Positions 1-7,746 of a DNA stretch of 64,000 nucleotides are shown here, piece by piece. Source of the DNA: Pseudomonadota bacterium (GTDB lineage Bacteria > Pseudomonadota > Alphaproteobacteria > Rhizobiales > Xanthobacteraceae); the NCBI GenBank assembly GCA_023387735.1, contig JAEWHP010000044.1:62001-126000 (forward strand), written 5' to 3'. Made by a program: the position numbers and the translations under genes. Under the pieces are notes generated by a model. It saw only the letters and a list, made by a program, of their open reading frames with translations, did no database searches and had not been told where the DNA came from. The first letter of the stretch is position 1. Each line of letters opens with the position of its first letter.

Positions 1-208
1 TGGCCGTCAGCGCCGGCTCAAGGCGGGACAACGCCTCCTCGGGGTCGAGTTCAGCGATCAGGCCGGTCGAATGGACCAGGTCCGCGCGGAGGATCGTTAC
101 GAACTTCCGTTCGCTGTCGGGATCTTTGGTTTTCTGCGCCGCTGCACCGCAATGGGCACACCAATTGTCCCCCGGGTCCATCGGAGATCGGCATGCGAAA
201 CAATGCAT
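1..208 (-). CDS. Class III adenylate/guanylate cyclase with N-terminal zinc ribbon, 5' part only
   Basis: Only the first 69 codons are inside the window; the gene runs off the left edge. The N-terminus MHCFACRSPM...WCAHCG has four cysteines spaced as a zinc ribbon, followed about residue 35 by RKFVTILRADLVHSTGL, the first metal-binding strand of class III nucleotidyl cyclases (the Asp of RADLV is the metal ligand), then LDPEEAL. Proteins with this start usually continue into an AAA/TPR module, but that part cannot be seen. The ATG at 208 is preferred because the zinc ribbon begins there; an in-frame GTG at 274 is possible. Found by reading the frame directly; the ORF is open to the edge. Confidence 0.72.
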   Translation of the reverse strand, partial: MHCFACRSPMDPGDNWCAHCGAAAQKTKDPDSERKFVTILRADLVHSTGLIAELDPEEALSRLEPALTA

Positions 209-574
209 CTCCACGCTTTCTTCGGCAACCGGGCGCCGCTGGCTGACGCCTGAGGGCAGCCTCTTCAAAACCACGGCCCAATTGTGACGCACCGGGAATG
301 GCCGGACAAGCGCGTCTATTGCCGGTTGTGACTGGACGTAGCGCAGCGTTGGGTGTTACGTTTCAAAAGTACAATTCGACGTAGTGATTCAAATCGACAG
401 GCCCGACCCGCACCATTTTTCTGTCGGGTCGCGCCGCAGCTTGCCTTGCGTTCCCTTCATTGCCGTCCCCGAACGGAATTTCTGCGCGGAGCGGCAAATT
501 GCAATCGATCCCGTTCGGCACAGCGTCTCGCTGACCGGGCTCGCCATCAGTTTTTTCCAGCGAAGGAGACAATC
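209..574. other. Divergent intergenic region, no gene seen
   Basis: This 366-base stretch separates the left-edge cyclase gene (minus strand) from the 171-aa gene (plus strand). Open frames cross it but none has a recognisable product. It must contain both promoters. I could not point to a convincing -35/-10 pair. Confidence 0.5.
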
Positions 575-1090
575 GTGCCACAAATGACGATCCTGGGCGG
601 TGCATTTTACAACAACCCCCAATTCAAAGCCCTGATGAACAATAACTACTACCCGCTCGATGCCATGAAGCGGAGCGTGGCCAAGCTCAAGGCGGCGTCG
701 GACCAGATCCACCTCGAGACCCTGGAGTACGGTCAGTATCAGTCGATACTGACACCGAAAGACACCTGGCCGGCCGGCGGCGGTGCTGCGTGGCTGCGGG
801 AGATGGGGCACGCGCGCCTGGACCTGACCGCGCAACCCAACAAGGTAGCGCTCGACGGCGTCGTTCCGCTGACGAAGTGCGCACTGCTGGACGCCTCGCT
901 TCGCAAGTGTTTCAACTCGGACCCGCCGATTTGCATGAAGATCGACGTCAGGGAACACAGATTCGACGACGCCAACGCCGACAAGCACGACATCGAGCTG
1001 AATTGGACCTATGGAGACGGCAAGGACAAGCCGCCCACGCTGCTCGAATTCACGATGATCTGTCCGTTCCGGGGCGTCGCGCAAACATAA
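575..1090 (+). CDS. Hypothetical protein, 171 aa, convergent to the YcaO-TfuA operon
   Basis: I do not recognise a family. The frame is open from 353, but the GTG at 575 follows AAGGAG by seven bases, giving a 171-aa protein; an ATG lies three codons further in. The N-terminus is rich in Asn and aromatic residues (FYNNPQF, NNNYYPLD), there are three Cys in the middle (TKCALL, RKCFNS, PICMK) and a late Cys in MICPFRG. No signal peptide or membrane helix is visible. The stop lies 17 bases from the stop of the small peptide gene on the other strand, so the two units converge with no room for two separate terminators. Function unknown; a role linked to the RiPP operon is only a guess from position. 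Confidence 0.6.
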   Translation: MPQMTILGGAFYNNPQFKALMNNNYYPLDAMKRSVAKLKAASDQIHLETLEYGQYQSILTPKDTWPAGGGAAWLREMGHARLDLTAQPNKVALDGVVPLTKCALLDASLRKCFNSDPPICMKIDVREHRFDDANADKHDIELNWTYGDGKDKPPTLLEFTMICPFRGVAQT

Positions 1091-1107
1091 CCGTCCCGCG
1101 CAAGGCC

Positions 1108-1317
1108 TTAGCCCGATCGCAAACGGGCAACTGCCTGCGCGAACTTGCTGCGATCGATCAGATGAAGTGCCTGGACTTCCTGGTGCGGGAGATTGAACTC
1201 CCGCGCCATCGTCTCGGGATCGGCAAAAAGCCTGTCGCACAGTTCTTCATCCAGCAATGCCTTGGCGAGCAATTCCGTCAATTGCGGGCTCGGCACGGGC
1301 CTGGCGTCAGCGGTCAT
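1108..1317 (-). CDS. Small NHLP/Os1348-like peptide, candidate RiPP precursor or leader partner
   Basis: This 69-residue acidic helical protein is the third gene of a tight operon, starting three bases after the tfuA stop. Residues 12-50 (LTELLAKALLDEELCDRL, then FADPETMAREFNL) resemble the nitrile-hydratase-like leader (NHLP) clan, in particular the Os1348-type small proteins that occur beside YcaO-TfuA genes. It ends ARLRSG without a Gly-Gly site followed by a core, and it has a single Cys. So either the core is very short or internal, or the protein is a scaffold and the true substrate lies elsewhere. Family match is from memory of the pattern; a profile search would settle it. Confidence 0.68.
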   Translation of the reverse strand: MTADARPVPSPQLTELLAKALLDEELCDRLFADPETMAREFNLPHQEVQALHLIDRSKFAQAVARLRSG

Positions 1318-1320
1318 CTG

Positions 1321-2016
1321 CTATCCCCGGCGCGACGCCGCCTGCGACGTGGCAAGGCGTAGCGCCGCCACGGCGTCGATCGACTTTACGCTCGGAATGG
1401 CGCCGCCGGAATGTGCCAGCAGCGCGTCGAGCGTGTCGCCGCCGACCGTACCGCGCAGCGCTTCCATCAGCCTGTCCGTGGTGCGGTCGGCGAAGAAAAT
1501 ACTGCGTGCCGCCTTCAAGAGGCCGGCTCGCTCGCTGCGGCCGATCAATCCAGCCGCACAAGCCATCTCCAGCCAGTATTCGAGATCGACCATCGGCACC
1601 GTCATCGGCTTGCAGTCGAACGGGGAATAGACCAGCGCCACATCCGCATCGTTGCGGACGGCGCTTGTCCGGAAACGATCGTAGACCCATCCGACGCCGA
1701 TCATTCCGTAGCGATCCAGTTCGGACGCCCGCAGCGCTCCCATGCTCGCGGCGCCGATTACGGTCCTGCCGCGGCCAAGGACTGCCAGGATCTCCTTGGG
1801 CGACACGGACAAGTTCTGGCCGAACTCGCCGTCCAGAATGACGATGACCTCGTAATCGTCGTCGAGCGCCGCCAGATCGCCGCGCCTGACCGGAGGGGCA
1901 TGGGTGGCGGCGACGAGTCCGCTCACTTCCGGCGCGGTGATCGATGGTCCGAAGAAGACGATCGTCCTGCCCGGAGCCTGCGCCTCGGCTGCCGGCGGTG
2001 GGCTCCGCGATGCCAT
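1321..2016 (-). CDS. TfuA-like protein, partner of YcaO
   Basis: A 231-aa protein of the TfuA family, which assists YcaO enzymes in ATP-dependent backbone modification, notably thioamide formation. Hallmarks are GRTIVFFGPSI near residue 15, a central VIGAASMGALRASEL segment and the following YGMIGVG..YD.FR. The ATG overlaps the ycaO stop by one base (TGATG), showing translational coupling; a longer open frame extends upstream to 2478 but only as antisense-free read-through of the ycaO region. Downstream, the peptide gene follows after three bases. The TfuA fusion or adjacency to YcaO is a known RiPP signature. Confidence 0.88.
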   Translation of the reverse strand: MASRSPPPAAEAQAPGRTIVFFGPSITAPEVSGLVAATHAPPVRRGDLAALDDDYEVIVILDGEFGQNLSVSPKEILAVLGRGRTVIGAASMGALRASELDRYGMIGVGWVYDRFRTSAVRNDADVALVYSPFDCKPMTVPMVDLEYWLEMACAAGLIGRSERAGLLKAARSIFFADRTTDRLMEALRGTVGGDTLDALLAHSGGAIPSVKSIDAVAALRLATSQAASRRG

Positions 2017-3401
2017 CACGTTCTCGGATCCATCTGCTGCAGCGCCCGACGCCCCAGGCTGGCACGGCCGCCATGCATCAGGTGAAACGTCCAGGCCTCC
2101 GCACGCGGCGCGACCACCCGCACGACGGGGATTCCGACTTCGGCCCGGGTCACGTCGACGGCGACGACCTGATCGAAACCGGATTGACGCATCCGCCCCA
2201 GGATGAACTCGACATCCTCGTTCACCGACGCATGCTGATGGGACGCGATGTCGTCGAAGCTGATGGTGTAGCCCCAGCGATTCCATGTCGGCTCCGGCGG
2301 CTTTCCTTGCGGTGGCGCGAAGTCCGGCAGATCCTCCCTGCCGCCCTGGATATATCCGAGCCGGGTTTGCGCGGCCTCGGTCAGCGCCCGCGTCAGCGCA
2401 ATCCGGGCATCCGGATGCGTCCCGCATCCCCCATGCGCATTCGGCCAGACGGCGCTGTGCGGATCGCTGATGACGCAATCGATGGTCGCAATTCCTGTCG
2501 TCGAGGTCAGGTTGCGAAGCTGCACCTCCAGCCCGGCCCGCTGCAGCTTGCCGACCAGCGCCGCGGCCGGACGCGGCAGCCTGCGCAGCGAGATCAACGG
2601 CGGATCATCGCGTTCGTGCGAGAGCGCCCCATCGAAACCGATGTCCGCCAGAATGGACGCAACCGCCGGCCGGACATCGGCGCTCGTCATCGCCAACGCG
2701 GCGGCATCCCGTTCGATCACCTCGCACAGCGCATGGCAAAGCGCGTCGACGCGGGTATTTCCCGACGCAAGACCGTTCGTGCTCGAATAGAACAGCGTGG
2801 TCGCGGAAAACGAATGGTAGGGACAGACGACGCAGTTGACGGGCACGTAGGTCGGCTGGCGCGTCAGCAGATCGAAACCCATCGTCCATTCCAGCAACAG
2901 GTCTTCGCTGTATTTGCGCGCCATCGGGACGTGAATTTCGAGCGGGTCGATACAGGCATGCTGATGCCGGAGGTTATAGTGTGAGGTGGTGACGATCGGG
3001 CCGTCGAACCGCTCGGCGGCATGACGCTCGACCGCTTCCATCAGGGCACCGGCATGCGCATCGGCGCGCGTCGTCCCCTTGCCGTTATAATAGGAGATGC
3101 CGGGCCCGAGATCGTCCGGCCGCACGGTGATGAAATTCGGAATCCCGACCCGGTCGAGATCGGTCAGTTCGGCCACCTTCGTGACGCCGATGATGTCGAG
3201 TACGGCGCGGGCACGGCGGATGGTGGCGTCCGGTCTGATCGAACGCTCGACCCCGCGGCCAGAGTGCTTCGCCACGTGGTCGCCGAGCCAGTACTCATAG
3301 CTGTGCTGCTGATTGTCCACGCCGCCCCCAAACGTCGCCCGATTCGGAAAGTCGCCGGTCAACCCTCGCAAAATCCACGCCCGGCGGGTCACAACAGCCA
3401 T
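2016..3401 (-). CDS. YcaO-domain cyclodehydratase/thioamide synthetase
   Basis: ATP-dependent YcaO enzyme that activates peptide backbone amides. ATP/Mg motifs are visible: GALMEAVERHAAERF (E122, E125, R126), ALCHALCEVIERDA (E227, E230, R231, D232) and EAAQTRLGYIQGGRED (E343 region, R347). The C-terminus lacks the Pro-rich tail typical of azoline-forming YcaO proteins, which fits the TfuA-dependent class. The listed ATG gives 461 aa; family similarity seems to begin near residue 50, and an in-frame GTG at 3320 is an alternative start. First gene of the ycaO-tfuA-peptide operon, divergent from the ABC importer at 3454, with only about 50 bases between. Confidence 0.9.
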   Translation of the reverse strand: MAVVTRRAWILRGLTGDFPNRATFGGGVDNQQHSYEYWLGDHVAKHSGRGVERSIRPDATIRRARAVLDIIGVTKVAELTDLDRVGIPNFITVRPDDLGPGISYYNGKGTTRADAHAGALMEAVERHAAERFDGPIVTTSHYNLRHQHACIDPLEIHVPMARKYSEDLLLEWTMGFDLLTRQPTYVPVNCVVCPYHSFSATTLFYSSTNGLASGNTRVDALCHALCEVIERDAAALAMTSADVRPAVASILADIGFDGALSHERDDPPLISLRRLPRPAAALVGKLQRAGLEVQLRNLTSTTGIATIDCVISDPHSAVWPNAHGGCGTHPDARIALTRALTEAAQTRLGYIQGGREDLPDFAPPQGKPPEPTWNRWGYTISFDDIASHQHASVNEDVEFILGRMRQSGFDQVVAVDVTRAEVGIPVVRVVAPRAEAWTFHLMHGGRASLGRRALQQMDPRT

Positions 3402-3453
3402 TGATATCGGCTATCACTAGGCTGCACCCGGGTAAGAGTCGAGGCCATGTCCC

Positions 3454-4242
3454 ATGACTGCAGTTCCGCTGATCGCCTACGCGCATGTCGCCAAGACGTT
3501 CGACGATGGCCGCGTGACGGCGGTCGACGACGTCTCGCTCGATGTTGCCGAGGGCGAGTTTCTCGCCATCGTCGGCGGCTCCGGCTCGGGCAAGACCACG
3601 CTGCTGCGGCTCACCAACCGCCTGATCGAGGCCGATAGCGGCACGATCACGGTCGAGGGCGAGGACGTGCGGAACGTCGATCCGATACCGCTGCGCCGGC
3701 GGATCGGCTACGTCTTCCAGAGCGGCGGCCTGTTTCCGCATCTGAGCGTCGCCGGCAACGTCGGCATCACCCCGAAGCTGCTCGGGACTTCGCCCGCCGA
3801 GGTTTCTGCCCGGGTGGACGAACTGCTCGACCTGGTGCGGCTCGAGCGCGCCCAATATCGCGACCGCCTGCCGCATGAACTCTCCGGCGGCCAGCGCCAG
3901 CGCGTCGGCGTGGCGCGTGCACTGGCCGCAAAGCCGCGCATCGTGCTGATGGACGAACCGTTCGGCGCGCTCGATCCCCTCACCCGCGACGCGCTGAGCG
4001 ACGATTTTCGCGAGTTGCACAGAAAGCTCGGCCTGACCACGGTCATGATCACCCATGACATGACGGAAGCGATTTTGCTGGCCGACCGCATCGCCGTGAT
4101 GCGCGGCGGCCGGCTGCTGGCGCAGGGCACGCCAGTGGAGTTGTCGAAGTCGGGCGATCCTTACGTCGGCGAACTCCTGCGGACGCCGCGGCGGCAGGCC
4201 GATCGGCTGGGCACGCTGCTGCCACGGGATGGCGCGGCATGA
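3454..4242 (+). CDS. ABC transporter ATPase, glycine betaine/choline (OpuCA/ProV-like)
   Basis: A 262-aa ATPase powering uptake of a quaternary amine or related small molecule. Walker A is GGSGSGKTT (residues 41-49), the signature is LSGGQRQRVG near residue 146, Walker B is VLMDEPFGALD and the switch His is in MITHDM. The segment GYVFQSGGLFPHLSV is typical of the OpuC/Osm branch. It lacks the C-terminal CBS pair found in ProV/OpuA, which suggests a substrate-inducible rather than ionic-strength-gated importer. The stop overlaps the next start by four bases (ATGA at 4239), so the two proteins are made together. Confidence 0.9.
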   Translation: MTAVPLIAYAHVAKTFDDGRVTAVDDVSLDVAEGEFLAIVGGSGSGKTTLLRLTNRLIEADSGTITVEGEDVRNVDPIPLRRRIGYVFQSGGLFPHLSVAGNVGITPKLLGTSPAEVSARVDELLDLVRLERAQYRDRLPHELSGGQRQRVGVARALAAKPRIVLMDEPFGALDPLTRDALSDDFRELHRKLGLTTVMITHDMTEAILLADRIAVMRGGRLLAQGTPVELSKSGDPYVGELLRTPRRQADRLGTLLPRDGAA

Positions 4243-5798
4243 GCCTGCTCACCGATCCGCGCTGGGCGGAAGCGCTGGGACATTTGCCCGACTATCTCGG
4301 CAACCATGTCCGCGTCAGTGTTACCGCGCTGGCGCTCGGCCTTCTGGTCAGCCTGCCGCTCGCCATCATCTCGCGGCATCGGCCGGTGATGCGCGGCGCC
4401 CTGCTCGGTCTCGCCAGCATCGTGCAGACGGTGCCGGGACTGGCGCTGCTGGCGCTGTTCTATCCGCTGCTGCTGGCGCTGGCGGCGCTGTCGCTGTCCT
4501 GGTTCGGGTTCGGTTTTTCGGCGTTCGGATTCCTGCCCGCGGTGCTGGCGCTCGCGCTCTATTCGATGCTGCCGGTGCTGCGCAACACCATCACCGGGCT
4601 TCAGGGCGTCGATCCGGCGATCCTCGAAGCGGCGCAGGGTGTCGGCATGACGCCGCGGCAATCGCTGTTCACGGTCGAACTGCCGCTGGCGCTTCCGGTG
4701 ATGATGGCGGGCATCCGCACCGCCGCGGTCTGGGTGATCGGCACCGCGACGCTGTCGACGCCGATCGGCCAGACCAGCCTCGGCAATTACATCTTTGCGG
4801 GATTGCAGACCCAGAACTGGGTGTTCGTGCTGTTCGGCTGCCTCGCCGCGGCCGTGCTGGCGCTCGCCGTCGATCAATTGCTGGCGCTGATCGAGATCGG
4901 CCTGCGCCACCGCAGCCGCCTGCGCACCGCGGCGGGCGGCATCGGCATCGCAGCCCTGGTCGCGGCCACGCTGGTGCCGACCATGTCACGATCGCAGGCG
5001 AGCTACGTCGTCGGGGCAAAAACCTTTGCCGAACAATATGTGCTCGCAGCGCTGATCGGGCAGCGGCTGAAAGCGGCCGGGCTGTCGGCCACGACACGCG
5101 AAGGCCTCGGCTCCAACGTGGTGTTCGAAGCGCTGGCGGGCAACGATATCGACGTCTATGTCGATTATTCCGGCACGCTGTGGGCCAATCAGTTCCAGCG
5201 CAGCGACATCCGGCCGCGCGAGGTGCTGCTCGAAGAACTGAAAGCGCTGCTGGCGAAGCAGGACATCACGCTGTTGGGCGAACTCGGCTTCGAGAACGCC
5301 TATGCGCTGGTGATGCCGCGCAAGCGCGCCGAACAGCTCGGCATCCGCACCATTGCCGACCTCGCCTCGCGCGCGCCGAACCTGACGATCGCCGGCGATT
5401 ACGAATTCTTCTCGCGGCCGGAATGGGCCTCGCTGCGCAAGGTCTACGGGCTATCGTTCCGCTCGCAGCGGCAGATGCAGCCGGACTTCATGTATGCGGC
5501 GGTGGCGTCCGGCGAAGTCGACGTCATCGCCGGCTATACCAGCGACGGGCTGATCGCAAAATACGACCTCGTGGTGCTCGGCGATCCCAGGCACGCGATC
5601 CCGCCCTACGACGCGGTGATGCTGCTGGCGCCGAAGCGCGCCGACGACGAGAAGCTGCGCAACGCGCTGGCCCCGCTTCTAGGCAGGATCGACATCGCCG
5701 CGATGCGCGAGGCCAATCTGCGCGCAGCGGGCAACGACGCGACGAGTTCGCCGGATGCGGTGGCGCAGTGGCTGTGGGAGAAGGTGGGGAAGAAATGA
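4239..5798 (+). CDS. Fused ABC permease and substrate-binding protein, OpuCB-OpuCC type
   Basis: A 519-aa fusion. Residues about 1-225 are a five- or six-helix BPD permease with the EAA-like loop ILEAAQGVGMTPRQSLFTVELP. After one more hydrophobic segment (about 230-248) comes a periplasmic type II binding domain beginning near YVVGAKTFAEQY, with the family motifs GLGSNVVFEALAGNDIDVYVDYSGT and GDYEFF. The C-terminal domain matches the choline/betaine/carnitine class; the related ergothioneine importer EgtU has the same fused layout, so substrate is uncertain. Together with the upstream ATPase it makes a complete importer in two genes. Confidence 0.88.
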   Translation: MSLLTDPRWAEALGHLPDYLGNHVRVSVTALALGLLVSLPLAIISRHRPVMRGALLGLASIVQTVPGLALLALFYPLLLALAALSLSWFGFGFSAFGFLPAVLALALYSMLPVLRNTITGLQGVDPAILEAAQGVGMTPRQSLFTVELPLALPVMMAGIRTAAVWVIGTATLSTPIGQTSLGNYIFAGLQTQNWVFVLFGCLAAAVLALAVDQLLALIEIGLRHRSRLRTAAGGIGIAALVAATLVPTMSRSQASYVVGAKTFAEQYVLAALIGQRLKAAGLSATTREGLGSNVVFEALAGNDIDVYVDYSGTLWANQFQRSDIRPREVLLEELKALLAKQDITLLGELGFENAYALVMPRKRAEQLGIRTIADLASRAPNLTIAGDYEFFSRPEWASLRKVYGLSFRSQRQMQPDFMYAAVASGEVDVIAGYTSDGLIAKYDLVVLGDPRHAIPPYDAVMLLAPKRADDEKLRNALAPLLGRIDIAAMREANLRAAGNDATSSPDAVAQWLWEKVGKK

Positions 5799-5819
5799 GA
5801 CGTCAGAGGGATTTCAAAC

Positions 5820-5923
5820 CCTCATGGTGAGGAGGCGCGTAGCGCCGTCTCGAACCATGTGGCCCCGCTGGTGCCATTCATCCTTCGAGACGCCGCTGCG
5901 CGGCTCCTCAGGATGAGGTCTGA
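5820..5923. repeat. Palindromic intergenic repeat, family A, copy 1
   Basis: About 100 bases that begin CCTCATGGTGAGGAG and end CTCCTCAGGATGAGG, so the outer arms are near inverted repeats; inside are GCGTAGCGC and TTCGAGACGCCGC. A second copy at 14508 has the same ends with an extra internal segment. It sits just after the importer stop, where it could form a stem in the transcript. Confidence 0.8.
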
Positions 5924-5984
5924 AGGCTGTGGTGGGCACGCTTCGCTCTGCCCACCCTACTGGACCTCGGCGCGACAGAGAAAA

Positions 5985-7739
5985 CTACAGCCCCTTGATC
6001 ATCCCGGCATCGATCAACAGCCGGTTGAACCTGCGTACCTCGGCGCCTTTCTTGCACGCATAAAACGTCCCGTTGCAGCGGAGCATGATGCTCTTCTGCT
6101 CCTTGAACGTGGGATCGAGCGGGATGCCGGCCGCTTCCTGCAGCACGAGCGGGAGATACGCCGCATCGAGCGTATCGAGCGCCGACGACAGGTTCTTGGG
6201 ATCGTAGTTGATGCCGTCGATGGCGTAATAGGTGGAATAGTATCGCGGATCTGAAGCCATCAACCGTTTCGCCAGCGACTTCTGGTCGATGCCGGGCTCG
6301 AGCATCTTCTGCGAAATCGCCGGCTGGTGATCGCCGAAGCGCAGCACCAGGAACGACTGGTCCGGATAGTCGCGCTTCAGCCGCGCGGTGAATTCGCCGT
6401 AGTCCTTTGCCGTCATGGTCTGCCGGCGAATGTATTCGTCGACCTCGGCGGTGTTACCCGGCGGCGTCCAGCCCGACGGTGTCAGGTCGGGCCGGTAGAC
6501 GTCGGTCCACGGAAAATGATTGGCCGTGAGATAGACGAACATGAAGACCGGCGACCGGGACGACTGCGCCCGCGCGAACGCTTTCAGCGCCTGATCAAAA
6601 TAGAACTTGTCGGGCTGCATGTCCTCGTTGACGCCCATCTCGGCCATGTCGATGAACTGTTCGACGCCGACGGCCTTCTGGAAGGTACGCGCGCCGAGGA
6701 AGTCGCCATAGGTCGGGTAGAGCGAGATGGTCTGGTAACCGCAATTCTGCAGCGCCTGCGGCAGCCCCCGCGTCACCCGGCCGGCCGCGATGCGCGTGAC
6801 GTAAAACTTCAGGTCGCCGAACGAGCGCGCGGACAGGCCCGTCAGCACGTTGAACTCGGTGTACCAGGTCGGCCCGCCGGTGGATTCGGCGATCATGGTG
6901 CGCCGTTTGCCGTCGGCGGATTTGAAGAAGTCGGTGTATCCCGCCGGCACCTTGATATCGGGCGCGGAGGTGACGTCGAAGCTGGACTCGTCGAGCAGCA
7001 TGATGATGTGCGGCCGTTTGGCCGTGCTGTCGCAGGCGTCAGGGGGCAGCCCGGGCAGGCCGGCGGCGCGCGCGTCCCGTGCGAGGCTGAGCGGGCTGTT
7101 CGCCGGCGGATCGGCCTCGATCCATCCGGTCGAAGCGAGCCGGGATACTGCGACGACGCCGGAGCGCGCCAGATTGGAGATGTGATTGACGCCCTGGAAC
7201 GGCTCCCACGCCTGCTCCGGCCATGCGACCGCCATCGCCGCGATCAACGCGGCTGAGGCGCCGACCCCCGACAACGCCAGGCGGCGGCGCACGCGGAACG
7301 GATCGAAGCGCCAGATCAGCCACAGCACCGGCACCGCAACGAGGCCCGCCACAATCAGCCGGAACTGCAACTGCGGAAACACCGATAGCAGGAACGAAAA
7401 CGTATCGCGATCGATGATCAGGAAATCGAGGAATGTCAGCGACAGCTGCAGGATTCCGAACTTGAATTGCGACAGCGCGATCAGGATCACCGTCAACGCC
7501 AGCGCCAGCGCCGCACAGACCGCCGGCCGCCGCAGCACGGACAGCAGGAGGCAGTTCATGAACGCCCAGGCCAGCAGCGACAGCGTGATCGCGAACGGCC
7601 CGTACTCGGTGGACAGCAGGACAGCGAGCGCGGCCAGATGAATCGCAACGATCACGCCGATGCCAAGCGCGGAGAACCGCGTGCCGCGCGATCCTGCGCG
7701 GATGCTTTGGTTGGTTCCGGGTTCGGCAGCCACTGACAT
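5985..7739 (-). CDS. Membrane sulfatase-like phosphoglycerol/phosphoethanolamine transferase, paralogue 2
   Basis: 584 aa. Several hydrophobic helices fill residues 25-170, then a periplasmic alkaline-phosphatase-fold domain. Catalytic landmarks by analogy with LTA synthase/OpgB: HIIMLLDESSFD (E251), GGPTWYTEF with Thr291 at the nucleophile position, TANHFPW (H408) and RFGDHQP (D470, H471). Such enzymes move head groups from phospholipid onto glucans, lipid A or other envelope polymers. It starts seven bases after the stop of its paralogue at 7747, with which it shares the same architecture end to end including the tail (R)RFNRLLI(D/E)AG(M/F)IKGL. Substrate not predictable. Confidence 0.85.
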   Translation of the reverse strand: MSVAAEPGTNQSIRAGSRGTRFSALGIGVIVAIHLAALAVLLSTEYGPFAITLSLLAWAFMNCLLLSVLRRPAVCAALALALTVILIALSQFKFGILQLSLTFLDFLIIDRDTFSFLLSVFPQLQFRLIVAGLVAVPVLWLIWRFDPFRVRRRLALSGVGASAALIAAMAVAWPEQAWEPFQGVNHISNLARSGVVAVSRLASTGWIEADPPANSPLSLARDARAAGLPGLPPDACDSTAKRPHIIMLLDESSFDVTSAPDIKVPAGYTDFFKSADGKRRTMIAESTGGPTWYTEFNVLTGLSARSFGDLKFYVTRIAAGRVTRGLPQALQNCGYQTISLYPTYGDFLGARTFQKAVGVEQFIDMAEMGVNEDMQPDKFYFDQALKAFARAQSSRSPVFMFVYLTANHFPWTDVYRPDLTPSGWTPPGNTAEVDEYIRRQTMTAKDYGEFTARLKRDYPDQSFLVLRFGDHQPAISQKMLEPGIDQKSLAKRLMASDPRYYSTYYAIDGINYDPKNLSSALDTLDAAYLPLVLQEAAGIPLDPTFKEQKSIMLRCNGTFYACKKGAEVRRFNRLLIDAGMIKGL

Positions 7740-7746
7740 GCGTCCC

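Noticed and set aside
389..1240. 283-codon minus-strand frame
   Set aside because: Antisense to the 171-aa gene and overlapping the small peptide gene out of frame; low-complexity Arg/Gly composition typical of GC-rich shadows.
1108..1317. Reading the 69-mer as a toxin or antitoxin
   Set aside because: Position three bases after tfuA and the NHLP-like helical pattern fit a RiPP leader-type protein better; no TA fold is visible.
4229..5830. 533-codon frame overlapping the importer permease
   Set aside because: Arg/Ala-rich frame-shifted shadow of the permease-binding protein fusion.
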